Positions 32,731-40,913 of a stretch of 64,000 nt of DNA are shown here, piece after piece. Every line of letters starts with the position of its first letter. Position 1 is the stretch's first letter. A model generated the notes under the pieces. It saw only the letters and a list, made by a program, of their open reading frames with translations, did no database searches and had not been told where the DNA came from. Source of the DNA: Thermodesulfobacteriota bacterium (GTDB taxonomy: Bacteria > Desulfobacterota > UBA8473); contig JBFLWQ010000003.1 of assembly GCA_040757775.1 (NCBI GenBank), positions 1 through 64,000 on the forward strand. The letters run 5' to 3'. Made by a program: the position numbers and the translations under genes.

Positions 32731-34147
32731 TAATAAAGGATGGATTTTCTCTTGCCTTTTGCTCCTCTTCCCAGATAGCAGAGGATAGACTTCTCTTTAC
32801 CAATTCTAGGAGAAAGGGATGATGTGAAGAAGGTATCCCTTCGCTCATTAAGGCTAAGGCTGCTGCAAGACAAATCCTAGCATCTTTTTCTTTCCCCAGT
32901 TTATAAATAATGTAAGCTGACTCTTCCAGCCTTCTCTTGTATAGAAGGCGTCTCTCTTCGTTGAATAATTCATCTGCGGCATCATTGTATATCTGAGAAA
33001 TGCGCTCTTGCTTTTGAATAGGCGTCAGGACCAGCTTACTTTTACTGGCTTCATTTATCTTTTCAGCATATTGTTCTATCTCATCTGGTCTTATTACCCA
33101 GTTGCCGAATTCGGGCAGTTCAAATAGGGTTCCAGAACTTGTCAGGAGAGCTTCATCAGCTTTTATCGTATCTTCTTCGTAACAGGAATATATAAGTGGT
33201 CTTTGGACCTCGCCAGATGGTTTTCCAACTATATCCTTCCATTTCAGATACCCTGTGGGTACGGGGTGCCCTCTCTTAGTTGCCATGGTGTAACCTTCCT
33301 GGATGAGGAATTGGCAATAGGATGGTTCTGCCTCCACTATTGGCATTGGGCTTTTTTCTTTGAACCCTGTTAAATATTCCCTGTACATCTTTTTTGTTAT
33401 TTCTGTACCATGGAAGTCTTTTATCCCTTCTGTATCATTTATTATTACCTGAAAAAAATAGAGGCCTTTTGTAAGTCGGGGTTGGGTCAGCCAGACTAAT
33501 CTGTATCCAAGATAGTCTATGTACGACAGATACCCTTCAAATACCCTGGCAGGTGGACGAAGAACAGATAGCCGTGACTCCTCAGTGCCTCTGTCTTCTG
33601 TTATGATACCCTTCTCTTTCAGGCGATAGAGGGATCTCTTTATTGCCTTTTTAAGGGGTTTGCTTTGAGCTTCTGTAGCCATTTGAAGGAGCAGATTTGC
33701 AGACCCCTGTGTGGCAAGGTAAGCCAGAGATTCGGCAATTATCAAGTCCAGCTCTTCATTTTTTCCAAGAAGTTTGGTCAATAGAGACAGAGACTTTTCC
33801 CCTGCATCCTTGATCAGCCGGTGAACGAACACTGCCTTTGAGTCATTACTTAACTCCAGGATTCGGTTACTTATCGCAGAAGGGAATTCCTTGTCAGAGT
33901 TTGTCAGGGAATCAAGAGATTCCTGCATCAGCCCATAAACTGCCTTTAATGAACTTAGTCCGCCAGAGGCGGACTCGTCTATCGATACTCCAATATCCTT
34001 CAATGCTTCCAGTGCCTTTATCCTTGCAGCTAAACCATGTTCTTTGCCAAGGGCTATCCTTCTGAGTTCCAGTGTCCCTGTCCTGTCCATGGATTCATGG
34101 GTGTCCTTTAACTTCTTTTGTACCTTCTTAGTAGACTTCTTTACCAT
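32720..34147 (-). CDS. Unknown protein with helical-repeat N-terminal half
   Basis: I do not recognise the family. It has 475 residues and no signal peptide or membrane helix. After a Lys-rich start, residues about 30-190 are all helical with HEAT-like spacing (A-R-I-K-A-L-E-A-L, I-S-N-R-I-L-E-L, L-L-T-K-L-L-G-K). The middle (about 205-350) is a mixed domain with many aromatic residues (Y-L-S-Y-I-D-Y-L-G-Y-R-L-V-W-L). The C-terminal third is again helical. Residues about 59-63 (S-A-S-G-G) are encoded by the TCCGCC-TCT-GGCGGA palindrome also seen between genes. It lies between the deacetylase gene and ugd. Confidence 0.75.
   Translation of the reverse strand: MVKKSTKKVQKKLKDTHESMDRTGTLELRRIALGKEHGLAARIKALEALKDIGVSIDESASGGLSSLKAVYGLMQESLDSLTNSDKEFPSAISNRILELSNDSKAVFVHRLIKDAGEKSLSLLTKLLGKNEELDLIIAESLAYLATQGSANLLLQMATEAQSKPLKKAIKRSLYRLKEKGIITEDRGTEESRLSVLRPPARVFEGYLSYIDYLGYRLVWLTQPRLTKGLYFFQVIINDTEGIKDFHGTEITKKMYREYLTGFKEKSPMPIVEAEPSYCQFLIQEGYTMATKRGHPVPTGYLKWKDIVGKPSGEVQRPLIYSCYEEDTIKADEALLTSSGTLFELPEFGNWVIRPDEIEQYAEKINEASKSKLVLTPIQKQERISQIYNDAADELFNEERRLLYKRRLEESAYIIYKLGKEKDARICLAAALALMSEGIPSSHHPFLLELVKRSLSSAIWEEEQKARENPSFIIKP
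33959..33973. repeat. TCCGCC-AGA-GGCGGA palindrome inside a gene
   Basis: This 6-bp-arm palindrome is identical on the opposite strand to the one at 41906-41920 and nearly so to the cores at 13429-13463 and 62588-62602. It is read in-frame as S-A-S-G-G in the unknown 475-residue protein. Confidence 0.6.
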
Positions 34148-34167
34148 CGTCCTTGTGTTGTTCCTTC

Positions 34168-35499
34168 TTATACCTTCCGTCCTATACCATAATAGGTAAA
34201 TCCCATCTCCTGTAATTTTCTGGGATTGAATATGTTCCGTCCATCAAAGATCACAGGAGCATTCATCAACTTCGAGATCCTCTCAAAGTCGGGTTCCCGA
34301 AATTCGTTCCATTCTGTTATTAAAACCAGGGCATCAGCATCCTTTAAGGCATCATAACTATTTTTACTGTACTCTATCCTGCCTGACTTCGAGCCCCGCT
34401 CAGGCAGGTTACCTAATTCCTTTTTTGCCTCAACCATAGCAGCAGGGTCGTAAACCTTTATCCGGGCCCCTACTTCCAGCAGTCTTTTTATGATTATGAT
34501 TGACGGAGCCTCCCTGATGTCATCAGTATTGGGTTTAAAGGAAAGCCCCCAGATACCGATTATCCTGCCTTTCAGATTTCCACCGAAGTGCTTCAGTATC
34601 TTCTGTACCAGCATCTCTCTTTGATGGATATTTACCGAGTCAACAGCCTTCAGTATACTTAAGTCATAATTGTTCTCCTCCGCAGTTCTGATTATTGCCC
34701 TGACGTCCTTTGGGAAACAGGAACCGCCGTATCCAACACCAGGGAACAGGAATGAATACCCAATCCTGGGGTCTGCTCCTATGCCTTTTCTGACATCGCT
34801 GATATCTGCCCCAACCCTCTCACAGAGGTTTGCCAGTTCATTCATAAATGATATCCTGGTTGTTAACATGGCATTGGCAGCATATTTTGTCATCTCTGCG
34901 CTTTCGATATCCATGGTTAGTATAGGATTACCTGTCCTGACAAAGGGAGAATACAGCTCTTTCATTATATCGGCTGCTTCCTGGTTGTCTGTGCCAATTA
35001 TTATTCTGTCAGGCTTCATAAAGTCATTGATGGCTGCCCCTTCTTTCAGAAACTCAGGATTTGATACGACACTGAAGGGGTATTCTGTTTCTTTGGCGAT
35101 TGCCTGCCTGACCCTGTTTGTTGTTCCAACAGGGACAGTGCTTTTGGTAGCAATGATCTTGTATCCATTGATAGCTTTACCAATCAGTGCGGCTACCTCA
35201 AGTACGTGTTTAAGATCAGCGGATCCATCATCGCCCTGGGGTGTACCAACCGCAATAAAATTTATGAGGGATTCTTTTACAGCCTTCTTAAGATTGGTTG
35301 TGAACTTGAGCCTTTCTTTTTTTGTATTTCGTTTCAGGAATTCCTCTAAACCAGGTTCATAGATTGGTACCTTACCTTTCTTCAGCCCCTCAATCTTTTT
35401 ACTATCTTTATCTACACAGGTCACATCGTTTCCGTTTTCCGCAAAACATGCCCCTGCCACTAGCCCAACGTAACCCGTTCCTATTATACAGATCTTCAT
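34168..35499 (-). CDS. ugd: UDP-glucose 6-dehydrogenase
   Basis: This NAD-dependent enzyme makes UDP-glucuronate from UDP-glucose. It has 443 residues. The N-terminal Rossmann motif is G-T-G-Y-V-G-L-V-A-G near 7-16. A-V-G-T-P follows near 87. The catalytic Cys is in F-P-G-V-G-Y-G-G-S-C-F-P-K-D near 252-265, and the C-terminal domain has G-L-S-F-K-P-N-T-D-D-I-R-E-A. Residues 364-374 (N-L-P-E-R-G-S-K-S-G-R) are extra compared with the usual form before I-E-Y and are encoded by a palindrome (34378-34408). It is the last gene of the polysaccharide locus in transcription order. Confidence 0.95.
   Translation of the reverse strand: MKICIIGTGYVGLVAGACFAENGNDVTCVDKDSKKIEGLKKGKVPIYEPGLEEFLKRNTKKERLKFTTNLKKAVKESLINFIAVGTPQGDDGSADLKHVLEVAALIGKAINGYKIIATKSTVPVGTTNRVRQAIAKETEYPFSVVSNPEFLKEGAAINDFMKPDRIIIGTDNQEAADIMKELYSPFVRTGNPILTMDIESAEMTKYAANAMLTTRISFMNELANLCERVGADISDVRKGIGADPRIGYSFLFPGVGYGGSCFPKDVRAIIRTAEENNYDLSILKAVDSVNIHQREMLVQKILKHFGGNLKGRIIGIWGLSFKPNTDDIREAPSIIIIKRLLEVGARIKVYDPAAMVEAKKELGNLPERGSKSGRIEYSKNSYDALKDADALVLITEWNEFREPDFERISKLMNAPVIFDGRNIFNPRKLQEMGFTYYGIGRKV
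34378..34408 (-). repeat. CCTGCCTGA palindrome read in-frame within ugd
   Basis: CCTGCCTGA, 13 nt, TCAGGCAGG: 9-bp perfect arms. It encodes L-P-E-R-G-S-K-S-G-R in UDP-glucose dehydrogenase, just before the last beta-strand region. Related CCTGCC/GGCAGG arms occur at 36634-36658. Confidence 0.7.
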
Positions 35500-35508
35500 G
35501 CTGTACTC

Positions 35509-36573
35509 CTAAAGATATTCATCCATTCCTTCTTTTTCGAGCCTTTCCACTATCTTCTTAACGTCCTGACATTTGTCCTTCCTGGATATGAGTATAGCGT
35601 CCCCTGTGTCCACAACAACTATCCCATCCAAGCCAAGGGTCGCTATGAGTTTATCTTTACCATACACCACTGTATCCCTGGTCTCCAGACTAATACATTT
35701 CCCTATTAAGATATTCTCGTCCTCATCTTTTGGTAACACTTCATCCAGTGATGCCCAACTTCCAACGTCATTCCACCCAAAATCAGAAGGGACCACCGCG
35801 GTAATATTCGATTTTTCCATGACACCATAGTCTATGGAGATACTTTCGATACTTGAATATACCTTTGAAATTGCTTCTCTTTCCCGATCTGTTCCTATAG
35901 CTCCTCTTATCTTCGTTAAACCGTTGTACAGGAATGGAAGATGTGTTTCTATCTGTTTTAGAATTGCTGGCACCTTCCAGACAAATATCCCGCTGTTCCA
36001 GAAGAAGTTGCCATCGGCTAAGAATTCTGTAGCAGTGGTAATATCAGGTTTTTCTGTGAACCTTTTCACCTTGAAAAATTCCTTGGAACCTGATTTCCCC
36101 AACAAATCCCCTTTCTCTATGTATCCAAAGCCTGTGGCAGGGTATCCTGGTTCTGTTCCCAGTGTAACCAGATACCCAGTGCTTCGGGCTACATCTTCTG
36201 CTGCCAGTAAGGTTTTCAGGAAGGCTTCCTGGTCTTCTATATGATGATCAGCCGGCAGGGCAACCATCACACCTTCAGGGTCTTTGCGTTGAATATACAA
36301 TGCCGCCAGCCCAATACACGGGGCTGTATTTCGACCTACGGGCTCCATAATGATATTATCTGAAAGACCTGTCTGTTCAATGGTTTCCTGAAGGTGAGAT
36401 TCATTTACAACCGCATAGATGTTCTCTCTGGGGATTAGAGGGGTCAATCTTTCAATGGTTTTCATAACCATGGTTTTGTTTCCGATAATATCCAGAAACT
36501 GTTTGGGCTTTGACCTTCTGCTTTTAGGCCAGAATCTGGTTCCTTGCCCTCCTGCCATTACTACAGCGAACAT
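35509..36573 (-). CDS. manC: Mannose-1-phosphate guanylyltransferase
   Basis: This enzyme makes GDP-mannose from mannose-1-phosphate and GTP. It has 354 residues. The N-terminal nucleotidyltransferase motif is M-A-G-G-Q-G-T-R-F-W-P near 7-17, with K-P-K-Q-F near 23-27. The E-P-V-G-R-N-T-A-P-C and F-T-E-K-P signatures follow, with W-N-S-G-I-F near 192 and W-N-D-V-G-S-W near 277. It ends with the left-handed beta-helix part and lacks the C-terminal isomerase (PMI) domain of long ManC proteins. It begins 9 nt upstream of ugd. Confidence 0.93.
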   Translation of the reverse strand: MFAVVMAGGQGTRFWPKSRRSKPKQFLDIIGNKTMVMKTIERLTPLIPRENIYAVVNESHLQETIEQTGLSDNIIMEPVGRNTAPCIGLAALYIQRKDPEGVMVALPADHHIEDQEAFLKTLLAAEDVARSTGYLVTLGTEPGYPATGFGYIEKGDLLGKSGSKEFFKVKRFTEKPDITTATEFLADGNFFWNSGIFVWKVPAILKQIETHLPFLYNGLTKIRGAIGTDREREAISKVYSSIESISIDYGVMEKSNITAVVPSDFGWNDVGSWASLDEVLPKDEDENILIGKCISLETRDTVVYGKDKLIATLGLDGIVVVDTGDAILISRKDKCQDVKKIVERLEKEGMDEYL

Positions 36574-36614
36574 TAAATTGAACCCTTCAAAAGAGAGTAC
36601 TTCCGATTTACGAA

Positions 36615-37652
36615 TTACGACTCACGAATTTCCCCTGCCTGTGCAACGGCAGACAGGCCGTACATCTTATTATAGTATTCCTGGTATTCTCCGCTCTTGA
36701 TCTTTTTCCACCAGGGCTTGTTCTCTATGTACCACCCGATGGTTTTCTCAATCCCTTCTTCGAACGTGTACCGGGGAGACCATCCAAGTTCCCTCTGAAG
36801 CTTGTTAGAGTCTATCGCGTACCGTCTGTCGTGACCAAGACGGTCTCTTACATATTTTATAAGCCTTTCAGGTTTCCCCAATATCTTGAGAATTGTTTTA
36901 GTTATCTCCAGATTTGTTTTTTCACAGTTCCCACCAATATTATATACTTCCCCGTTTTTCCCTTTCTCAATAACAAGATCGATTGCGCGGCAATGGTCCT
37001 CCACATATAACCAGTCTCTAATATTTAATCCATCGCCATACAGGGGGAGAGGTACATCTGCTAAGGCATTGGTAATGAACAGGGGGATAACCTTCTCAGG
37101 AAATTGGTAAGGGCCATAGTTGTTGGATGATCTGGTGATGATGGCTGGCAGATTATAGGTGTGGTGAAATGCCCTGACCAGGACATCTGCGCTGGCTTTA
37201 CTTGCGGAATAGGGGCTGTTAGGTGCAAGAGGGGTGTTTTCTGTAAAGTATCCGTCAGTCCCCAGCGACCCATATACCTCATCAGTAGATATCTGAATGA
37301 ACTTTTTAATCCGCCTATGGCGGGCAGCTTCTAATAGAACATGGGTGCCCAGCACGTTTGTATTAATAAATACGCTGGCATCCATAATACTTCTGTCTAC
37401 GTGGGACTCTGCAGCAAAATTAACTATAATGTCAACCCCGTCTACCAGCCCATCGACTAATTTGGTATCGCATATGTCCCCCTTTATGAATCTGTAACCG
37501 GAAGCGGAGGATATGTCTCTCAGATTTTCCAGGTTGCCAGAATATGTTAATTTGTCCAGGTTAATAATCTTATAGTGAGGGTGCTTGGCAAAAATATACC
37601 TGATAAAGTTTGACCCAATAAACCCGGCACCCCCGGTCACAAGGATCTTCAT
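36615..37652 (-). CDS. rfbB: dTDP-glucose 4,6-dehydratase
   Basis: This SDR enzyme acts on the dTDP-glucose made by RfbA. The start is set at the ATG at 37652, preceded by AAGGA at good spacing, giving 345 residues. G-G-A-G-F-I-G-S-N-F is near 8-17, A-E-S-H-V-D-R-S near 81-88, S-T-D-E-V-Y-G near 122-128, and the catalytic Y-S-A-S-K-A near 148-153. R-S-S-N-N-Y-G-P-Y-Q-F-P-E-K follows. The normal protein would end near E-Y-Y-N-K-M-Y-G; the last 14 residues come from a palindromic repeat and an ATTCGTGAGTCGTAA-type simple repeat. No rfbD gene is in the window. Confidence 0.95.
   Translation of the reverse strand: MKILVTGGAGFIGSNFIRYIFAKHPHYKIINLDKLTYSGNLENLRDISSASGYRFIKGDICDTKLVDGLVDGVDIIVNFAAESHVDRSIMDASVFINTNVLGTHVLLEAARHRRIKKFIQISTDEVYGSLGTDGYFTENTPLAPNSPYSASKASADVLVRAFHHTYNLPAIITRSSNNYGPYQFPEKVIPLFITNALADVPLPLYGDGLNIRDWLYVEDHCRAIDLVIEKGKNGEVYNIGGNCEKTNLEITKTILKILGKPERLIKYVRDRLGHDRRYAIDSNKLQRELGWSPRYTFEEGIEKTIGWYIENKPWWKKIKSGEYQEYYNKMYGLSAVAQAGEIRES
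36634..36658 (-). repeat. palindromic repeat forming the rfbB C-terminus
   Basis: GCCTGTCTGCC and a facing ACAGGCAGG are read in-frame as L-S-A-V-A-Q-A-G at the end of rfbB. A simple-repeat tail (about 36602-36632), similar to 42988-43026, follows and carries the stop codon. Confidence 0.55.
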
Positions 37653-37662
37653 GGGTTTATCC

Positions 37663-38118
37663 TTACCCGTCCTTTCTTTTCCAATCGTAGGGTATTTCAT
37701 TGTTATAAGGGTCTATCCTGAACTCATCAGGATTGTCGTAACTGTAGGCTTCAGTGGGGCAGTTTATAGCTATCGATTCCTCTTCACTGATACATTTAAA
37801 ACCATGATAGACAAATGGAGGTATCTGCACCAGGATAGGATTGTGTTCCCCCATAAAAAACTCATTCACCTCATCGTAAGTCTTCGAATCTTTCCGGCTA
37901 TCATAAAGAACAACCTTCATCATACCCTTTGTAACCACCATGTTATCAATCTGTTTTTTGTGGTAATGCCAACCCTTGACTACTCCGGGATAGGCTGTTG
38001 TCATGTAAACCTGTCCGAATTTGACAAACAGGTCGTCATCTGCCCGCAGCATCTCCATCAGCCTGCCTCTTTCATCAGGGATGACCTTGAGTTTTTTAAC
38101 TCTTACGCCTTCAATCAT
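37663..38118 (-). CDS. RfbC-like dTDP-sugar epimerase/isomerase (cupin)
   Basis: This 151-residue cupin is related to dTDP-4-dehydrorhamnose 3,5-epimerase. D-E-R-G-R-L-M-E-M is near 16-24, G-V-V-K-G-W-H-Y-H near 47-55 (the His pair replaces the usual H-Y-Q), and P-P-F-V-Y-H-G-F near 100-107. The C-terminal P-T-E-A-Y-S-Y-D-N-P-D-E matches the RfbC Y-x-P-x-x-E region. It is shorter than RfbC (about 180) and likely acts on the RfbB product, but may be an isomerase of the FdtA type. It lies between rfbA and rfbB. Confidence 0.85.
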   Translation of the reverse strand: MIEGVRVKKLKVIPDERGRLMEMLRADDDLFVKFGQVYMTTAYPGVVKGWHYHKKQIDNMVVTKGMMKVVLYDSRKDSKTYDEVNEFFMGEHNPILVQIPPFVYHGFKCISEEESIAINCPTEAYSYDNPDEFRIDPYNNEIPYDWKRKDG

Positions 38119-38209
38119 TGGTTACTCCATTGGATTGATCCATATCCATTTCGACCTTTGCACAATGCTAAGATATTTGAAGAAGTCTCCCTTTTACAAC
38201 GAACAACTG

Positions 38210-38941
38210 TCAACCGAGTTTATTCGCCCCGGTCTTAGCCACTAAGTTGCTGGCATTGAGAAGGGATTCAAATGTCCCTGCGTCTGTCCACCACCCATCC
38301 AGTATCTCATAGGTCATCTTATCCCTTTCGATATAGGTATTGTTAACATCAGTGATTTCCAGTTCCCCCCTGTCTGAGGGTTTAAGGGTCTTTATAATAT
38401 CGAAGACAGTCCTGTCATACATATAGATACCTGTAACAGCATATCTGGACTTGGGTTTCTTAGGCTTCTCTTCTATTCCAATGATCTTATCATTATGAAT
38501 CTCGGGGACTCCAAAGCGTTCTGGATCCGGGACATCCTTTAACAGAATCTTTGCCCCATCCTTCTGTTTTTTGAATGCTTCCACGGCATTGATAATATTC
38601 TTTTCAATTATATTATCTCCAAGGATTATACAGATTTTATTGTCATCAGCAAAGAACTCCGCAAGGGCTAAAGCAGCGGCTATTCCTCCTTCTCCTTCCT
38701 GATACGTATAATTTATGTGCCTGAGGCCAAACTCTTTTCCATTCCCCAGGAGTTTAAGGAAGTCACCAGCGTTATTGCCTCCGGTAACTATCAGAATATC
38801 GTCTATCCCTGCATTGACGAGGGCCTGAATGGGGTAGTATATCATAGGCTTATCATGAACTGGTAAAAGATGTTTATTTGTAACCTTTGTCAGAGGGTAT
38901 AATCGGGTTCCCAGTCCGCCAGCCAATACTATGCCTTTCAT
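38210..38941 (-). CDS. rfbA: Glucose-1-phosphate thymidylyltransferase
   Basis: This enzyme makes dTDP-glucose. It has 243 residues, the short form without the C-terminal 50 residues of RmlA. L-A-G-G-L-G-T-R-L-Y-P-L-T is near 6-18, with K-P-M-I-Y-Y-P near 31-37. The I-L-G-D-N-I-I-E metal site is near 106-113, E-E-K-P-K-K-P-K near 156-163 and W-W-T-D-A-G-T near 217-223. It starts the rfbA-rfbC-like-rfbB group in transcription order. Confidence 0.94.
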   Translation of the reverse strand: MKGIVLAGGLGTRLYPLTKVTNKHLLPVHDKPMIYYPIQALVNAGIDDILIVTGGNNAGDFLKLLGNGKEFGLRHINYTYQEGEGGIAAALALAEFFADDNKICIILGDNIIEKNIINAVEAFKKQKDGAKILLKDVPDPERFGVPEIHNDKIIGIEEKPKKPKSRYAVTGIYMYDRTVFDIIKTLKPSDRGELEITDVNNTYIERDKMTYEILDGWWTDAGTFESLLNASNLVAKTGANKLG

Positions 38942-39032
38942 GTTTTCTCTATCTCCTGTTATTTATCTGTTCCTTTGAGTCCAAAACAGCGGGCTTAAGC
39001 CCGCTGTTGAATCCAGCTATCCCTATTTCCTG

Positions 39033-40859
39033 TTATTCATTTGTTCCGTTGAGAGGGTTAATGCTAAATGTTAACCATTTCAATTCTATTCCCATTTCTC
39101 CACAGATTGCTTTCAACTTTTCTAACCGGGGTTCTTCAAGGTTTCTGCAAGCCACCAGAACTTCAGCCACTTTGTGATTGGAAAGTATCTTTTTTAAGCG
39201 ATGGATACCCCCTAGAATCGGATAGCCATGAATCATACGTTTGTATTTTTTTGGATCATCATCTAAGAATCCGGTGGGAACCAGTCCAAGTTTCTTGTTG
39301 TTAAGGATTTCTCTCAAAGCAAATTCTCCTCCATCCCCCGCCCCATATATTAAGACCCTTCTGCCACCATTTTGTTCTCTGTTAACGAATTCACCAATCA
39401 TCCTGAAGGAAAGCCTAGAACCTGACAGGAACAGGAATAGGATTATCCAATCGATGATAAAAACTGAACGAGAGAAACCTAGAAAGCGATAGAGAAAGAG
39501 AATTATCAGCACTGATAAGATTGTACCAGATGTTACTGCCTTCAGATAGGTGGCTATGTCATTGAGCCCGGTGTACCTCCAGACCCCCTTGTATACCCCG
39601 AATATGAAGAAGCATAGAATCTGGGAGGCGATAATTATGGGAAGAGATTCTAGAAATAATCTAAAATCGTGACCTGTTAAGATGCCTTCGAATCGCAGGA
39701 GATATGAACCATAATAGGCTAAGGGAATAAGCATGAAGTCTAGAAGCACCTCAAATATCCGCCGCTTGTAAGTAAACTCGATTAAAAGAGGGGTTAAGGA
39801 GTCGTTTTTGAATAAGGTCATTCCCTGGTCTTTAGGGTATACTCTGACTTTTGCAAGGTACAGCCAGATAAATATAAGAACCAGGACAAAGAGGAAGAGA
39901 ATCATCAGACTGGTATGTATGTTTACATGTTGAATACCCAGTGCAATACTCCCAGCCAAAGCAGCGATAGCATAAAGGAGCAGTACAGCCTTCTTTTCCG
40001 AAAAACCAATGGCTACCAGACGATGTGAGGTATGATCGCGGCCACCCTGGGAAATCGGTCTTCCAAATAGCTTTCTCATCACTGTAACTAAGCTGACATC
40101 GAATATCGGGATGAATAATATCAGTACAGGAACTGAGATTATGGACAGGAGATTGGTAGAATATCTGAAATCACCAGATATGGTGAGCCCAGCTATATAG
40201 AAACCAACAAAAAGACTTCCGGCATCACCCATAAAGATAGAGGCAGGATTAAAATTATAGACCAGAAATCCCAGCAGGGAACCCATAAGAATCAATGTTA
40301 AAAAGAATAAACTCTGGAAAGATGGAGATTGTAGATTGGGATTTAACCAGGAGATTAGAAAGATAAAAAGGCAGGCAATAAAGGCAATTCCTGTTGCCAG
40401 TCCATCCATATTGTCCAGCAGATTAAAGGCATTGGTTATCCCGACAATCCATATGATAGTAATAAGGGTATTCAGGGTTAAGGAATCAAACCAGTCAAGG
40501 ATATAGCCGAATTTAATCAGAATTGCTGCTGCAACAATCTGGCCTATTAATTTACCCTGAGGCTGTATATTTTTTATGTCATCTAATAGTCCCAAGGTAA
40601 AAAGTATGACACTACAGAGTAGAAATATCCAGATGGAGTTGGAAAGGGAAAAATTAAAGGAGAGCTTATGGAATACTATCAGGGGGATGAAAAAAGAGAG
40701 AAGGATGGCAACCCCACCCATTATAGGAGTGACTTTTTTATGCCATCTATCCTCTTTGGGGCTGGCTACAAGATTATATTTTATGGCTAGTTTTTTGACC
40801 GAATGGGTTATTACTAAGGATAATACAAATGCTGTAGAGAACAGAATTATATATTGCAA
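39033..40859 (-). CDS. WecA/MraY-type GlcNAc-1-P transferase with PglF/CapD-like extension
   Basis: This 608-residue membrane protein has two parts. Residues 1-335 are a WecA-like polyprenyl-phosphate sugar-1-phosphate transferase with about ten helices, catalytic N-L-L-D-N-M-D-G-L-A near 146-155, G-D-A-G-S near 212-216 and H-x-S-H-R-L near 276. Residues about 365-600 match the N-terminal half of PglF/WbpM-type dehydratases: four helices, then a Rossmann domain (I-Y-G-A-G-D-G-G-E-F near 497-506 and the G-F-L-D-D-D-P strand). The catalytic SDR half is absent. It probably primes polysaccharide synthesis; the extension may sense a nucleotide sugar. Start and end look intact. Confidence 0.9.
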   Translation of the reverse strand: MQYIILFSTAFVLSLVITHSVKKLAIKYNLVASPKEDRWHKKVTPIMGGVAILLSFFIPLIVFHKLSFNFSLSNSIWIFLLCSVILFTLGLLDDIKNIQPQGKLIGQIVAAAILIKFGYILDWFDSLTLNTLITIIWIVGITNAFNLLDNMDGLATGIAFIACLFIFLISWLNPNLQSPSFQSLFFLTLILMGSLLGFLVYNFNPASIFMGDAGSLFVGFYIAGLTISGDFRYSTNLLSIISVPVLILFIPIFDVSLVTVMRKLFGRPISQGGRDHTSHRLVAIGFSEKKAVLLLYAIAALAGSIALGIQHVNIHTSLMILFLFVLVLIFIWLYLAKVRVYPKDQGMTLFKNDSLTPLLIEFTYKRRIFEVLLDFMLIPLAYYGSYLLRFEGILTGHDFRLFLESLPIIIASQILCFFIFGVYKGVWRYTGLNDIATYLKAVTSGTILSVLIILFLYRFLGFSRSVFIIDWIILFLFLSGSRLSFRMIGEFVNREQNGGRRVLIYGAGDGGEFALREILNNKKLGLVPTGFLDDDPKKYKRMIHGYPILGGIHRLKKILSNHKVAEVLVACRNLEEPRLEKLKAICGEMGIELKWLTFSINPLNGTNE

Positions 40860-40885
40860 AAAGCCCTCTGATTATTTCCTGCTTA

Positions 40886-40913
40886 GCAGGGGCATGTTGC
40901 ATCATTCCCCTAC
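40886..40913 (-). repeat. GTAGGGG palindrome on the stop codon of an epimerase gene
   Basis: On the minus strand it begins GTAGGGGAATG and ends CATGCCCCTGC, an imperfect inverse. The TAG stop of the upstream epimerase gene is its bases 2-4. It matches the family at 4126, 5354 and 14514 in length and arms. Confidence 0.6.

Noticed and set aside
37308-37325. CCGCCTATGGCGG palindrome inside rfbB as another repeat insertion
   Set aside because: The protein at this place (A-A-R-H-R-R-I-K-K-F) has the normal family length, so no insertion is indicated and the palindrome is probably chance.
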